Part shown: in pieces, positions 46,790 to 55,332 of the stretch
How the letters are laid out: every line of letters starts with the position of its first letter
Numbering within the stretch: position 1 is the stretch's first letter
Source: Rosistilla ulvae
GTDB lineage: Bacteria; Planctomycetota; Planctomycetia; Pirellulales; Pirellulaceae
Assembly (NCBI RefSeq): GCF_007741475.1
Contig: NZ_CP036261.1
Location: 2,232,001-2,296,000, forward strand
DNA length: 64,000 nucleotides
Direction of reading: 5' to 3'
The notes under the pieces: generated by a model
Told to the model about the DNA's origin: nothing
Database searches by the model: none
Seen by the model: only the letters and a program-made list of their open reading frames with translations
Translations under genes and position numbers: made by a program

Positions 46790-47668
46790 TTATTGATCCT
46801 CGTCGATCAATTCGGCTTCTTGGATACTGATCTCAACCGGTTGGTCGTGTTTGTAGCTGATCGCACCGTAAAGTTTGACAACGCGTCCGAGCGATTCGAG
46901 CATTGTCGGTTGCAACATCTTGTGGAAGCTGCCTTTGATCCGTTGCTTCCGGTCGTCGACAGTCAATTGTATTTGGCCGCGGAGGATATCGATCGCCGTG
47001 ACGGTCCCAGTGAGTCTGTCGAGTCTTTCGGCGGAAGGCTGGCGGCCGTCGATGATTTTCCGGACCCGTCCCATGAATTCGGCGTCGACTCGCATCGCTG
47101 CTGTCGCTTGTTGGAACCGGTCGATGGTTTGGTATTCGACCACGCTGGCAGCGGTGTTGATCGTCGCATTGAGTTGGCGGACGGTTTGCAACGCACCGAT
47201 GCTGATCTCGGTGGCTCGCTGGCCGCTGGAAATCGTGAGCAGGATGTCGCTGAAACGTTGGGCGATCTGTTCGGTCGCGATCTGATCGCCCGATTCGGTT
47301 TCGAAGTCCTGGGATTCGAGCTGCGCGGGAATGACGAAACTGCCCTCCTCGAACGGTTCGATTGCAAGTCGGCTGAACGCTTGGACTTCGGCGGAAATCG
47401 AACGCATGTCGGCGAAGTTGGGATTGATTCCGACGACGAGGTCTTGCGCTGCGTAGTGGGCCAAGCGTTGCGTCAGTTCGATGACTTTTGCGACGGCGGA
47501 TGCAGCAAGCGTCTGTCCACCGGCGTTGGGCAGCAGACGTGTGATGATTTGCGGCGACTGGGGCGCGGGGACGCCCAGTAGGCTCGTTTCCGCCAGCGCG
47601 GCTCGTGTTTGCTGATCGGCGTTTCGATACCAACGCGGTGCAAAGCCGGAGGGATCAGAATTTGTCAT
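46790..47668 (-). CDS. Unknown 292-residue protein in a rearranged locus
   Basis: A 292-residue soluble protein lacking any motif I recognise. The middle (~60-210) is helical. The C-terminal ~75 residues (RLTGTVTAIDILRGQIQLTVDD...) look like a small beta-barrel, perhaps OB-like or another binding fold. Its ATG lies inside the end of the truncated frame at 47655-47924, overlapping it by 14 bases, so the two were once one transcription unit. It lies between the intact phyH-like gene and a fragment of a second phyH-like gene. Base composition does not stand out. Confidence 0.7.
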   Translation of the reverse strand: MTNSDPSGFAPRWYRNADQQTRAALAETSLLGVPAPQSPQIITRLLPNAGGQTLAASAVAKVIELTQRLAHYAAQDLVVGINPNFADMRSISAEVQAFSRLAIEPFEEGSFVIPAQLESQDFETESGDQIATEQIAQRFSDILLTISSGQRATEISIGALQTVRQLNATINTAASVVEYQTIDRFQQATAAMRVDAEFMGRVRKIIDGRQPSAERLDRLTGTVTAIDILRGQIQLTVDDRKQRIKGSFHKMLQPTMLESLGRVVKLYGAISYKHDQPVEISIQEAELIDEDQ

Positions 47669-47924
47669 TTCGATAATCCTCCAGTAGTTCGAGTCCGCCG
47701 TTGGCGATGATTTCCAAATACGTCAGTTTTCGGTCGACGTGATGTCCATGGGGAGTTGGCCCCAGGATACCCGTTTGTTTGTGGGTAAACAGCGGTTGGG
47801 GACGTCCCGATTCGAGCTTGCGATAAAAGTCGAGGGCTGCAGCGTCGGCAGCGCCGACGTCCATGCGGCTCTCGACTGGAACCAAAAGGGAGTCCAAGTC
47901 CGCGGCACCGATCCATCGGGACAC
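47655..47924 (-). pseudogene. 5'-truncated ORF upstream of the 292-aa gene
   Basis: Codons ~30-89 (LDFYRKLESGRPQPLF...LEIIANGGLELLEDYRNDKF) look like the genuine C-terminal 60 residues of a protein whose gene overlapped the 292-aa gene. Codons 1-29 are antisense to the phyH-like fragment and cannot be original, so the natural 5' part was lost at about 47848. A chimeric 89-residue product could still be translated from the ATG at 47924. Confidence 0.55.
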
Positions 47925-47966
47925 TGGTCCAACCTAGCGCGTCCGGCGGAGAGCTGATTAAGACGG
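47849..47966 (+). pseudogene. 3' fragment of a second phyH-like gene
   Basis: This 118-base segment aligns without gaps to 46591-46708 with six differences. In frame it reads ADVHAALDWNQKGVQVRG... to the stop, matching the intact gene except Thr to Ala. Most of the substitutions are silent, so the source was probably a functional paralogue rather than a recent local copy of the intact gene. Confidence 0.85.
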
Positions 47967-48070
47967 ATGCGTTCGCGAATGCGAGAAGCCTGTCCCGATG
48001 AAGCGTCTCTCGTGTCGTCGCTTCGCGACTCGCGAGATTGCGGGCACGAAGATTCCTGGGACTCGCGTCC

Positions 48071-48466
48071 TGTCAGTTATACGTAAGTCATGGTGAGTTA
48101 TCGCGACCGAACGCTTGCCAGGCCAGTGGGAAGTCTTTCGTTCGTCGCAGACCGTTCCACATCGCATTCATCCGAGTCAGGGCCGCAGGCTCGACCGTTT
48201 GCATAGCCCAGGCCATCGGCCTGGGTTCTAGCGGCGATGATTGACATGGTTGGGCTGTAGGCCCGGTCGATTGTCACCAACCACCCCGGGACGTTGCCCC
48301 TTCGCCTGTTGGGAAATGAAACCGGGCGACGTCGGCTGATACCCAGCCCTGCAGGCTGGGCTATGCAAATTGCTGGACCTTCGGCCCGCGCCAGGCGTGC
48401 CAGGAATGTGCCTGTCCCTTTCGCCCCTTGCTTTCGCCGTTCTCTGCGACTTGCGTATAACTGACA
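48071..48466. mobile_element. MITE-like element with TIRs and 12-bp target duplication
   Basis: The 396-base element starts TGTCAGTTATACGTAAGT and ends ACTTGCGTATAACTGACA, an inverted repeat with one mismatch. An exact direct repeat, GGACTCGCGTCC, flanks it at 48059-48070 and 48467-48478. A second inverted repeat lies inside: TTTGCATAGCCCAG at 48198-48211 and CTGGGCTATGCAAA at 48356-48369. There is no transposase; frames inside look random. Removing the element and one flank restores the palindrome CCTGGGACTCGCGTCCCAGG. Confidence 0.8.
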
Positions 48467-48577
48467 GGACTCGCGTCCCAGGCTTTTACATGCCGTCGCT
48501 TTGCGACTGGTGCGGATTGGGGCAGTCAATATTTATGACTGCTTGGCCTTGTTCTGTCGCGGACTTCGGAGAAAACG

Positions 48578-49939
48578 CTAGGAGACGCGTTCGTTTTCTT
48601 GGTCGACTTCAGGCGGGGCGGTCGGGTCGCGCTGTTCGCGTTTCTGCAGGTACATCTTGATCGGGACTTCCGAAAACGGCAGGTTGTCTCGCAATACGCT
48701 CAGCAGAAAGCGGCGGTAGTCGGGAGCAAAGCCCTTGGGATCGTTGCACATCAGCACGATCGTCGGCGGTTCGGTCGAGACCTGGGTCGCGTAATAGATC
48801 TTCGGCCGCCGGTTTTGGAACATCGGCGGTTCTTGGTGCTCGATCGCCGCTTGAACGATTCGGTTTAGCCTTCCGGTGCTGGTCCGCTCGCGAGCTTGTT
48901 TGAACAGCATTTGCGAATGGTTGAGCAAGGCCTTGATGTTCTTGCCGGTCTGCCCGGTGATAAACGCGATCGGGGCGTATTGCATCGTGGGGAATTGCGA
49001 CCGCAGGTATTTAACCCAGCGTTCGGTTGGCATCTCGTCGTGGTAAAGGTCCCACTTGTTGACGACAAACACGCACGGTTTGTATTCGTCGGCGATGTAG
49101 CCGACCAATTGCTTGTCGACCTTGCTGATCTTTTCGCTGGCGTCGAAGAACATCAACGAAACATCGGCTCGGCGGATGCTGCGTTGAGCCCGGTGCATGC
49201 CGTAATAATCGAGGTCGGTCCGGACGCTGCGGCGTCGACGCAGACCGGGAGTATCGATCGCGGTGAATTGATGGCCGTCGAGTTCGAAGTTGACGTCGAC
49301 GCTGTCGCGGGTCGTTCCGGCAACTTCGCTGACGATCATCCGTTTGGCTTGAGCCAGCGAATTGACGAACGTGCTTTTGCCGACGTTGCGGCGGCCAACG
49401 ATCGCAAACTTCATGTGCGCGTCGACGGCGCGATCACTGCTTGGCGGCAAGCGATCGACGATCAATTGCATCAGTTCGTCGCGGTGCCGCTTCTGTTCGG
49501 CACTGACGCAAATCAAATGCCCTCGCCCTAGCTTGTGGAACTCTTCGGCTGAGATGTCGAGGTTCTCGTGGTCGGCTTTGTTGGCCAACAGGACGATCGG
49601 GCGGTCGATGCTGCGCAGACGCTCGGCGACCAGAGAGTCCAGCGGCATCAGGCCGGTGCGGATATCGACGACAAACAGAATCACGTCGGCTGTGGCGATC
49701 GCGACTTCGATCTGGGCTTCGACATCGGCCGTCAGGTCGTCCGAATCGACGACTCCCATCCCGCCGGTATCGATCAATTCGAAGAAGTTCCCTTCGTGTT
49801 CGATCAGCGTTGTCATGCGATCCCGGGTCACCCCTTCGTAATCGTCGACGATAGCGATACGGCGGCCGGCTAGCCAATTGAAAATACTGCTCTTGCCGAC
49901 GTTGGGACGTCCGACAATCGCGACTTTGGGCATCGACAT
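48578..49939 (-). CDS. der: Ribosome biogenesis GTPase Der (EngA)
   Basis: A 453-residue tandem-GTPase protein that acts in 50S subunit assembly. The first G domain has GRPNVGKSS (P-loop, residues ~9-17), DTGGMG and NKADHE. The second has GRRNVGKST, DTPGLRRR and NKWDLY. The C-terminal KH-like domain follows (PPTIVLMCNDPKGFAPDYRRFLLSVLR). Length is normal for the family. It starts either at MSMPKV or two codons later. It is divergent from the next gene, with ~200 bases between. Confidence 0.96.
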   Translation of the reverse strand: MSMPKVAIVGRPNVGKSSIFNWLAGRRIAIVDDYEGVTRDRMTTLIEHEGNFFELIDTGGMGVVDSDDLTADVEAQIEVAIATADVILFVVDIRTGLMPLDSLVAERLRSIDRPIVLLANKADHENLDISAEEFHKLGRGHLICVSAEQKRHRDELMQLIVDRLPPSSDRAVDAHMKFAIVGRRNVGKSTFVNSLAQAKRMIVSEVAGTTRDSVDVNFELDGHQFTAIDTPGLRRRRSVRTDLDYYGMHRAQRSIRRADVSLMFFDASEKISKVDKQLVGYIADEYKPCVFVVNKWDLYHDEMPTERWVKYLRSQFPTMQYAPIAFITGQTGKNIKALLNHSQMLFKQARERTSTGRLNRIVQAAIEHQEPPMFQNRRPKIYYATQVSTEPPTIVLMCNDPKGFAPDYRRFLLSVLRDNLPFSEVPIKMYLQKREQRDPTAPPEVDQENERVS

Positions 49940-50139
49940 GGGTGATAGCTAACGAGGGGAGACGCAAGAAAAAACGATACAACCTTTTAGAATCCGCTGC
50001 CGATGTCGATCAATCAATCCCAAATCGCGTTGGCGGTGGGCGAATGCATGAAAATTGGCCCCTGGTTTGGTTATATTTGACGTCCTGCCTGTTCTCATCC
50101 TCGATCGCTCGGTCATCAGCCCCCAAAAGGGAGATCTTT

Positions 50140-51156
50140 TTGGCTGCTCCACGCTCCGCACGTTCCCGCTGTTTTCTGCAGTTTGTCGTCGCCATCGCGC
50201 TGCTTTCCAGCGGCAGTTGGGCGGTCGCAGCCGATGCGGTTTGGTACCTTCCGCCAGCGGCCAGTTCGGTCGGCCAGACCGGTTGGTTGCCCCAACCGCT
50301 GCGAAAATTGAGCGGCACGATCGAGTCGTTCCAGCAGGGGAAGTTGCAGATCGTCGTCGCCGATGCCTCGTCGGTCGAAGGGCTCGCCCGGCGGGAGCTG
50401 GACGACGACCGGATCGTTTGGATTCAGGTCGATTGGTCGGGAGAGGGAGCCGAGGTCCAGCAGGCCTTTGAAGACTTCAACAACCGGCAGTTCGCAGCCT
50501 GTTTGAAACCGATGGGTGAATATGTCAAACGAGCCAAGCCGCGATGGCGGCAATTGATCGCTTACGGTTACCTGATGAATGCCGCCGCGGCTGTCGATAA
50601 GCATTCGGCGGCATTGGCGATCGCCGCAGGGTTCCACGCCGCGGCGCCGCCAGCTTGCTTTTACAGTCTGCTGCCGATCGCGTGGACTCGTCCGCCGATC
50701 AACGCTGCCCGCGATCAAGCGGCTGTGGCGGGGCTGCAGCATGCCGATCCAGCGGTTCGCGTGATCGCGGCCAGTTGGTTGCTGACGGGAACAAATCGGC
50801 AGCGAGCCGATGCTGTCTTGGCGCGGGCCAGCAATGATCCGACCGATCCGCTGTTGGCGCGACTGGCCGATGCGATCCGCTGGCGAACCGCTGCCGGGCC
50901 GGAGGTCGCTGCGTCGCTTGCGACTTGGGAGCGAAAGGTCGACCAATTGCCGATCGCAGTGCAGGCGGGACCGATGGCCGCGATCGCCGATCGATTGCAA
51001 GCGAGCGGTCGCGGGGAGGATGCGCTCGCGTGGTGGTTGAGCGTCGCCGAGCTGGGGAAACAGCCCGGCGAGCTGGCCGACGAAGCAGCTGCCCAGGCGC
51101 GGCAGCTGATGGAAACGATGGCCGAACAGGCAGCGGCGGATCAGTCCAACAAGTGA
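50140..51156 (+). CDS. Secreted helical-repeat protein, unknown function
   Basis: A 338-residue exported protein. The frame is open further upstream, but I place the start at a TTG with AAAGGGAGA about six bases before it, because this gives a proper signal peptide (positive N-terminus, then FLQFVVAIALLSSGSWAVAADA). The mature part has an N-terminal beta-rich stretch, then paired helices (~130-330), TPR- or HEAT-like, rich in Ala. No catalytic motif is seen. Its 3' end overlaps the convergent DUF1015 gene by 16 bases. Its annotation as a helical-repeat scaffold is only structural. Confidence 0.7.
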   Translation: MAAPRSARSRCFLQFVVAIALLSSGSWAVAADAVWYLPPAASSVGQTGWLPQPLRKLSGTIESFQQGKLQIVVADASSVEGLARRELDDDRIVWIQVDWSGEGAEVQQAFEDFNNRQFAACLKPMGEYVKRAKPRWRQLIAYGYLMNAAAAVDKHSAALAIAAGFHAAAPPACFYSLLPIAWTRPPINAARDQAAVAGLQHADPAVRVIAASWLLTGTNRQRADAVLARASNDPTDPLLARLADAIRWRTAAGPEVAASLATWERKVDQLPIAVQAGPMAAIADRLQASGRGEDALAWWLSVAELGKQPGELADEAAAQARQLMETMAEQAAADQSNK

Positions 51157-52370
51157 ACCAGCAGTCCGCTGCGAAGCTTCGGTTCGAACCAAGTGCTCTT
51201 GGGCGGCATGATCTCATCGGCGTCCGAAACGCCCATCAACTGCTCGATCGATGTCGGGAACATCGAAATCGCACAGGCCCACGCGCCCGAATCGACTCGC
51301 GTTTCCAGTGCCTTGGTGCCGCGGATGCCGCCGACGAAATCGATTCGCGGATCGGTGCGGACGTCTTCGATTCCGAAGATCGGTTGCAGGACGCGTTTTT
51401 CCAGCAGCGCCACGTCGAGTGAGTCGATCGGATGGTTGTGATCGATCGAATCGGCGGGCAGGGTCAATCGGTACCACGATCCGCCCAGGTAGAAGCAGAA
51501 CGAACCAGCGGTTGGCGGAACGGGATCGGTGATCGGTTCAAACGTGCCCAGCTGAGTCAGTTTTTCGCGGACCTGTTCGACCGATTGGCCGTTGAGATCT
51601 TTGAGGACGCGGTTGTAGGACAAGATGTTCAATTGGCTGGCGGGGAACAGAACCGTCAGGAACCAATTGTATTCCTCGTCGCCGGTGTGGTTGGGATTGT
51701 TGTCGCGGCGTTCGGCTCCGGCTCGCCAAGCGCTGGCGGCGCGGTGATGTCCGTCGGCGACATAGAACTTAGGAACGGCGGACAATGCGGAAACGTAATC
51801 CCCCGCGTTGTCGATCTTCCAGACCGTGTGTTGGACTCCGTCGACCGCGGTGAAGTCATACAGCGGCGCCTCGGTGATCGCGGTTTCGACCATCGCGTTG
51901 GTCTTGCTGTCGTCGCGGTAGGTCAAGAAGACCGGGCCGGTGTGAGCGCCCAAGGTGAGGACGTGGCGCGTGCGGTCGTCCTCTTTCGCCTTGCGTGTTT
52001 TTTCGTGCTTTAAGATCAGGTTATTTTCGTAATCTTCGACGTGGCAGCAGCAGACGACGCCGACTTGGCTGTTGCCATCCATGACCTGGCGGTACAGGAA
52101 GATCGCGTCGCCGTCGTCTTGTTGCAGGACGTTATCGCGGAGAAAACGCTGCAGGTTGTCGGATGCTTTGGCGTAGATCGCGTCGTCGTAGGGATTCGTA
52201 TCGGCCGGCAGATCGATGTCGGGACGAACGATGTGCAGGAACGAATCGGGATTTCCAGCGGCCAATTCAACCGCTTCGTCGCGGTCGCACACGTCGTAGG
52301 GGACCGAGGCGACTTTAGCTGCGTTGTCGGCTTGGGGACGCAACGCGCGGAAGGCTTTAATTCGTGGCAT
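51141..52370 (-). CDS. DUF1015 family protein
   Basis: A 409-residue cytoplasmic protein of the DUF1015 family. Characteristic stretches are IKAFRALRPQADNAAKVASVPYDVCDRDEA at the N-terminus, FLHIVRPDIDLP, VGVVCCCHVEDYENNLILKHEKT, FYVADGHHRAASAW, and the C-terminal EQLMGVSDADEIMPPKSTWFEPKLRSGLLVH. The family is widespread with no agreed function and often lies beside serine/phosphoglycerate metabolism genes; not here. Full length for the family. Confidence 0.9.
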   Translation of the reverse strand: MPRIKAFRALRPQADNAAKVASVPYDVCDRDEAVELAAGNPDSFLHIVRPDIDLPADTNPYDDAIYAKASDNLQRFLRDNVLQQDDGDAIFLYRQVMDGNSQVGVVCCCHVEDYENNLILKHEKTRKAKEDDRTRHVLTLGAHTGPVFLTYRDDSKTNAMVETAITEAPLYDFTAVDGVQHTVWKIDNAGDYVSALSAVPKFYVADGHHRAASAWRAGAERRDNNPNHTGDEEYNWFLTVLFPASQLNILSYNRVLKDLNGQSVEQVREKLTQLGTFEPITDPVPPTAGSFCFYLGGSWYRLTLPADSIDHNHPIDSLDVALLEKRVLQPIFGIEDVRTDPRIDFVGGIRGTKALETRVDSGAWACAISMFPTSIEQLMGVSDADEIMPPKSTWFEPKLRSGLLVHLLD

Positions 52371-52723
52371 CGTGTTGGACTTCTTTAATAGGAAGATTCA
52401 GTCGGTGATGGGCGGATTCCATTGCCCGACGCTGCGGCGGCTGTTTGAAAGGAGCCGGCCTGGGGCAAGCCGAATACGCACCAAGGGGGCGTCGCGGGAT
52501 TGCCCGGCGTTTGTCGGACGCTCGGAAAAGGCGAAGCCTAGCCGACTTTCCGCAGCGAACAAAGCCCCGGCGATATCAAACCGCGGTGCAGAAAGGATAG
52601 GGAAATGGTCAAGTTGTGCGGGTTGTCCAGCCGATAACGATTCTAACGCGTAATTTGTACGAGCCAAGACTTGGGCGGGATCCGCATTGGTGACTGCCGG
52701 CAAAATTTCCTAGAGATTCAACG
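52371..52723. other. Intergenic region, nothing recognised
   Basis: A stretch of ~350 bases between divergent genes. A 101-codon minus-strand frame has no ribosome binding site and no family resemblance, so I do not call it. Confidence 0.45.
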
Positions 52724-52960
52724 ATGCCTCGAAAGAACACATCCCACTTGCTCGAACTGGTTGGTTGCCTGTCGCTGGCGGCCACGATCTTGGTCGGTTC
52801 GACTGGCTGCCAAGTTAGTGTTGCCGGGCAAACGCTGCCAAGTCCCTACTATCTGGACGACGATGTTCAGTATTTCCCAGCGGGACCTGAGTTCAAGCTG
52901 CCACGCGAAGCTGCGGCGTTGCGAGCCGCTCGAGCCGAAGAAAAGCTTCGCGGCAATTGA
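52724..52960 (+). CDS. Small lipoprotein, unknown function
   Basis: A 78-residue predicted lipoprotein with lipobox GSTGC (Cys29) after a hydrophobic stretch (SLAATILVG). The mature part is ~50 residues and contains PSPYYLDDDVQYFPAGPEFKLPREAAALRAARAEE, ending in a charged helix. The pattern is typical of small planctomycete envelope lipoproteins of unknown role. It has no operon partner; the start is the first ATG after a short GAG-containing leader. Confidence 0.72.
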   Translation: MPRKNTSHLLELVGCLSLAATILVGSTGCQVSVAGQTLPSPYYLDDDVQYFPAGPEFKLPREAAALRAARAEEKLRGN

Positions 52961-53079
52961 TCACGTCGCTTGCGGACCAGCCCTGCTTGGGGCTGTGATA
53001 CCGGGCTCCGCTGATCCGTGTCTCGCTGCCACGGCGATCGATCCAACATCAAAGGTTGGGGCGGTTTTTGGGAACCCGA

Positions 53080-53550
53080 TCAGGTGCCGTCGAAGAAGAA
53101 GTCGTAGCGTTCCGCTTTGATGTTCGACGTCGCCACAAACTTGTGGTTGGGGATGAACAGCGGGGCGAAGAACGCATTCTTGTTGTAATCGACCTCGACC
53201 TTGACCACGATCTCCTCGGTCGCCGACGTCAACGGTTGGCCATTGTTGACGGTGACGGTGACCCCTTTGGCGCCGATTGCGTCCAACAGATTCTCCGCCG
53301 CATCGACGGCATCTTGCGCATCCGCCCCCGAAACCATCGCGGCGCGGGCACCGTAATAGGCGCTATTCTGGGCTGTGTTGCGAATCAGGTTCAGCCGCGA
53401 GAACTCGATGCAGGTGAACAGCACCAGAAACAGCGTGTTAGCGACGACCGCAAATTCAACCACCGCCGCGCCACGACGATCTTGCCAGCGACACATGCCG
53501 CGGCGGCGTCTCCGGTTGGCGGGAGCGGTTGGAATGGGGGAGCGGTTCAT
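53080..53550 (-). CDS. TadE-like pseudopilin/pilus assembly protein
   Basis: A 156-residue protein with an Arg-rich N-terminus followed by the TadE signature GAAVVEFAVVANTLFLVLFTCIEFSR: Glu at position 5 of the hydrophobic helix and a single membrane segment (~residues 28-50). An extracytoplasmic beta-rich domain follows. TadE-like proteins are minor pseudopilins of Tad/Flp pili in known systems. A second TadE-like gene lies 50 bases upstream in the same direction, so the two probably form a heterodimer-like pair. No prepilin peptidase or tadA ATPase gene is in the window. Confidence 0.85.
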   Translation of the reverse strand: MNRSPIPTAPANRRRRRGMCRWQDRRGAAVVEFAVVANTLFLVLFTCIEFSRLNLIRNTAQNSAYYGARAAMVSGADAQDAVDAAENLLDAIGAKGVTVTVNNGQPLTSATEEIVVKVEVDYNKNAFFAPLFIPNHKFVATSNIKAERYDFFFDGT

Positions 53551-53600
53551 CGGTGCAGGACTTGCCTCAGATGTGTTGATTGGGGCGATCGGAAGATGGA

Positions 53601-54044
53601 TCAGTCGAGGTTGGCATACTCTTTACGCATCCAAACAAACGCTTGGATGTTCCCACTGGAAAACAATTGGGCGGGAGAGAGGATGTTGCCGCTGGCGGGA
53701 ACCTGGACCAGGACACGGCAATGTTCCAGCGTTTCGGCGGAATCGAACCCTCCACTGGTTGGGCTGTTGGTTCGTTGGATCTGCACGACTTCGTTGTTTT
53801 TGTAGGTGATCCCGCGTTCGTCCAAAATTTCTTTGACCCGCGCGGTCGCTTCGGCGTTTGTCCCGCCGCGAGCGATTCCAACGCGTGCCCCTTCGTAGGC
53901 AGCGATCGACAGCGACTCTTTCAGAAACATCGCCGAACAAACGTCGATCGTGGCAACTGTCAATGTGATCAGAACGGGCAAGCAGATCGCCATCTCGACG
54001 ACCGCGGCACCCGTGCGGTTTGCTTTTCTGCGACTTGCGTTCAC
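53601..54044 (-). CDS. TadE/TadG-like pseudopilin
   Basis: A 147-residue protein of the TadE-like family (RTGAAVVEMAICLPVLITLTVATID), with the conserved Glu in the first helix and one membrane segment. The extracytoplasmic part contains ILDERGITYKNNEVVQI and VLVQVPASGNI. I prefer the GTG start (VNASRRKANRTG), with GGAAT upstream, because it gives the usual short basic leader. ATGs at 54116 and 54146 would add an unusual tail. It precedes the other TadE-like gene by 50 bases and is probably co-transcribed with it. Confidence 0.8.
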   Translation of the reverse strand: MNASRRKANRTGAAVVEMAICLPVLITLTVATIDVCSAMFLKESLSIAAYEGARVGIARGGTNAEATARVKEILDERGITYKNNEVVQIQRTNSPTSGGFDSAETLEHCRVLVQVPASGNILSPAQLFSSGNIQAFVWMRKEYANLD

Positions 54045-54383
54045 GGCGATTCCAGTGAATCGGTTTTGGCGAATGGACCTTGGACGCGAAACAACACATC
54101 CCTCACTGGGAACCATAGTTTTGAATTTAATGGGCGAAGCTCGCATTCGCTCAAACTTGCCCTCGCCCAGGGCTCGCGAAGTTCGTACTGCAACGAATGT
54201 CAGGGTCGGACGACTACCGCCACCAGGAGGTGGGGGGACTGCGTCTAGCACGTTTGGTTGCGGGTTTCGCTTTGTTTGTGTGGGTTTTTTGGCGATTGGG
54301 TCATTTCTCTCATTGCGTTTATGTGTTCCAGCCGTCCATAATCACCGCTTAATGGCAGGTTCTTTAAATAAAGGGGGGAAGAG
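54045..54383. other. Intergenic region between divergent genes
   Basis: About 340 bases. It contains a small palindrome (CCACC/GGTGG near 54220) and a T-rich stretch (54240-54340) that may hold the promoter for the plus-strand gene. No gene is seen. Confidence 0.45.
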
Positions 54384-54986
54384 ATGGCGAACGACTCGAC
54401 AGTAAACAACACCTCGGTGAAACCTTCACGCGCGCGAAGCTACATTCTGTTTGGCGTCCTGGGGCTGATGATCATCGCCTTGGCGTACGACTACAAAGTG
54501 GCTCGCCCCCAGGTCGAACAGGCCTATGAAGAGCTGGTCCTGTTGAACATCCATGTCAACGCCGACCCAACCGACAAGGTGACGCCCGAAATGGTTTCCA
54601 AGGCGCTTGGCAAAACGCCTTCGCGGACATTTAAAGACATGACCGACTTAGTGGAAGTCTACAGTTGGCGAGGTGGGTTGTTCTTCCGTACCCACGATTT
54701 GTACGTCGCCTATCGGGAAACGCCGTTGGGAACGCTGATGGCGCGGACCTCGAAATTCAAGTACGACGATCACATGGCGGTATATGAAGACGTCTATGCC
54801 AGGATGGGGGTAGGCGTTCCGAATGTAGAGGCGGTCGACGCGGAGTTCGAATCTCCCACCCCGTCTGCTCTGGGTGACATGCTGCCCGATCCACAGTTAG
54901 CTGTCGATAACGGGGATGCGTCGGTCATCGCCGTTGTCGAAGATGCGGAAACCATCCCCGCAGTCGAGCTTGCACTGCAAGAATAG
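54384..54986 (+). CDS. Small membrane-anchored protein, unknown function
   Basis: A 200-residue protein with one N-terminal membrane helix (residues ~19-38, SYILFGVLGLMIIALAY) and a soluble extracytoplasmic domain. The strong ribosome site AAGGGGGGAAGAG lies directly before the ATG. Sequence such as TPEMVSKALGKTPSRTF and DLVEVYSWRGGLFFRTHDLYVAY suggests a folded ~100-residue domain, followed by an acidic tail. I recognise no family. It is followed by an intergenic hairpin. Confidence 0.75.
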   Translation: MANDSTVNNTSVKPSRARSYILFGVLGLMIIALAYDYKVARPQVEQAYEELVLLNIHVNADPTDKVTPEMVSKALGKTPSRTFKDMTDLVEVYSWRGGLFFRTHDLYVAYRETPLGTLMARTSKFKYDDHMAVYEDVYARMGVGVPNVEAVDAEFESPTPSALGDMLPDPQLAVDNGDASVIAVVEDAETIPAVELALQE

Positions 54987-55030
54987 GCTTTTTCGGAAAG
55001 CCACCTTCTCCCAAAAAGAGCGGCTCATTT

Positions 55031-55069
55031 GGCCAACTTGGCAATTATAGGATTGCCAAAGCGTTGGCC
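55031..55069. other. Long intergenic hairpin
   Basis: GGCCAAC-TTGGCAAT pairs with ATTGCCAA-AGC-GTTGGCC around TATAGG, ~15 pairs with one small bulge. No T-tract follows on either side. A second smaller hairpin (AAAGGGA/TCCCTTTT) is at 55185-55202 with a short T-run. The rest of the ~345 bases between the two genes shows nothing. Confidence 0.6.
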
Positions 55070-55332
55070 GAGCGGTTGAATGGTGTCTGGTTGCTAGCAA
55101 TGCGATGCGAAACATCGCTGTTGCGTGTGGCCAACCCACCATTGGATCGAATCTCGTCTGCCGCAACGCATGCTCTTTTTGACCAAAGGGACGCTCCCTT
55201 TTGTGAGCCGTCGCTTTTCTCTCCGCGAGCGTAAAGTGCCGGGACGATCGATTCGATCTGCCCACCTTTGCGTCGTCGCCTGCCCTCCCCCAGCCTCGCG
55301 ACACGCTCACCATTCCTTCGACTGCAATTGAG

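Noticed and set aside
48098-48529. 143-codon minus-strand frame over the MITE-like element
   Set aside because: It crosses both ends of the element and its flanking duplication, and has no protein-family features.
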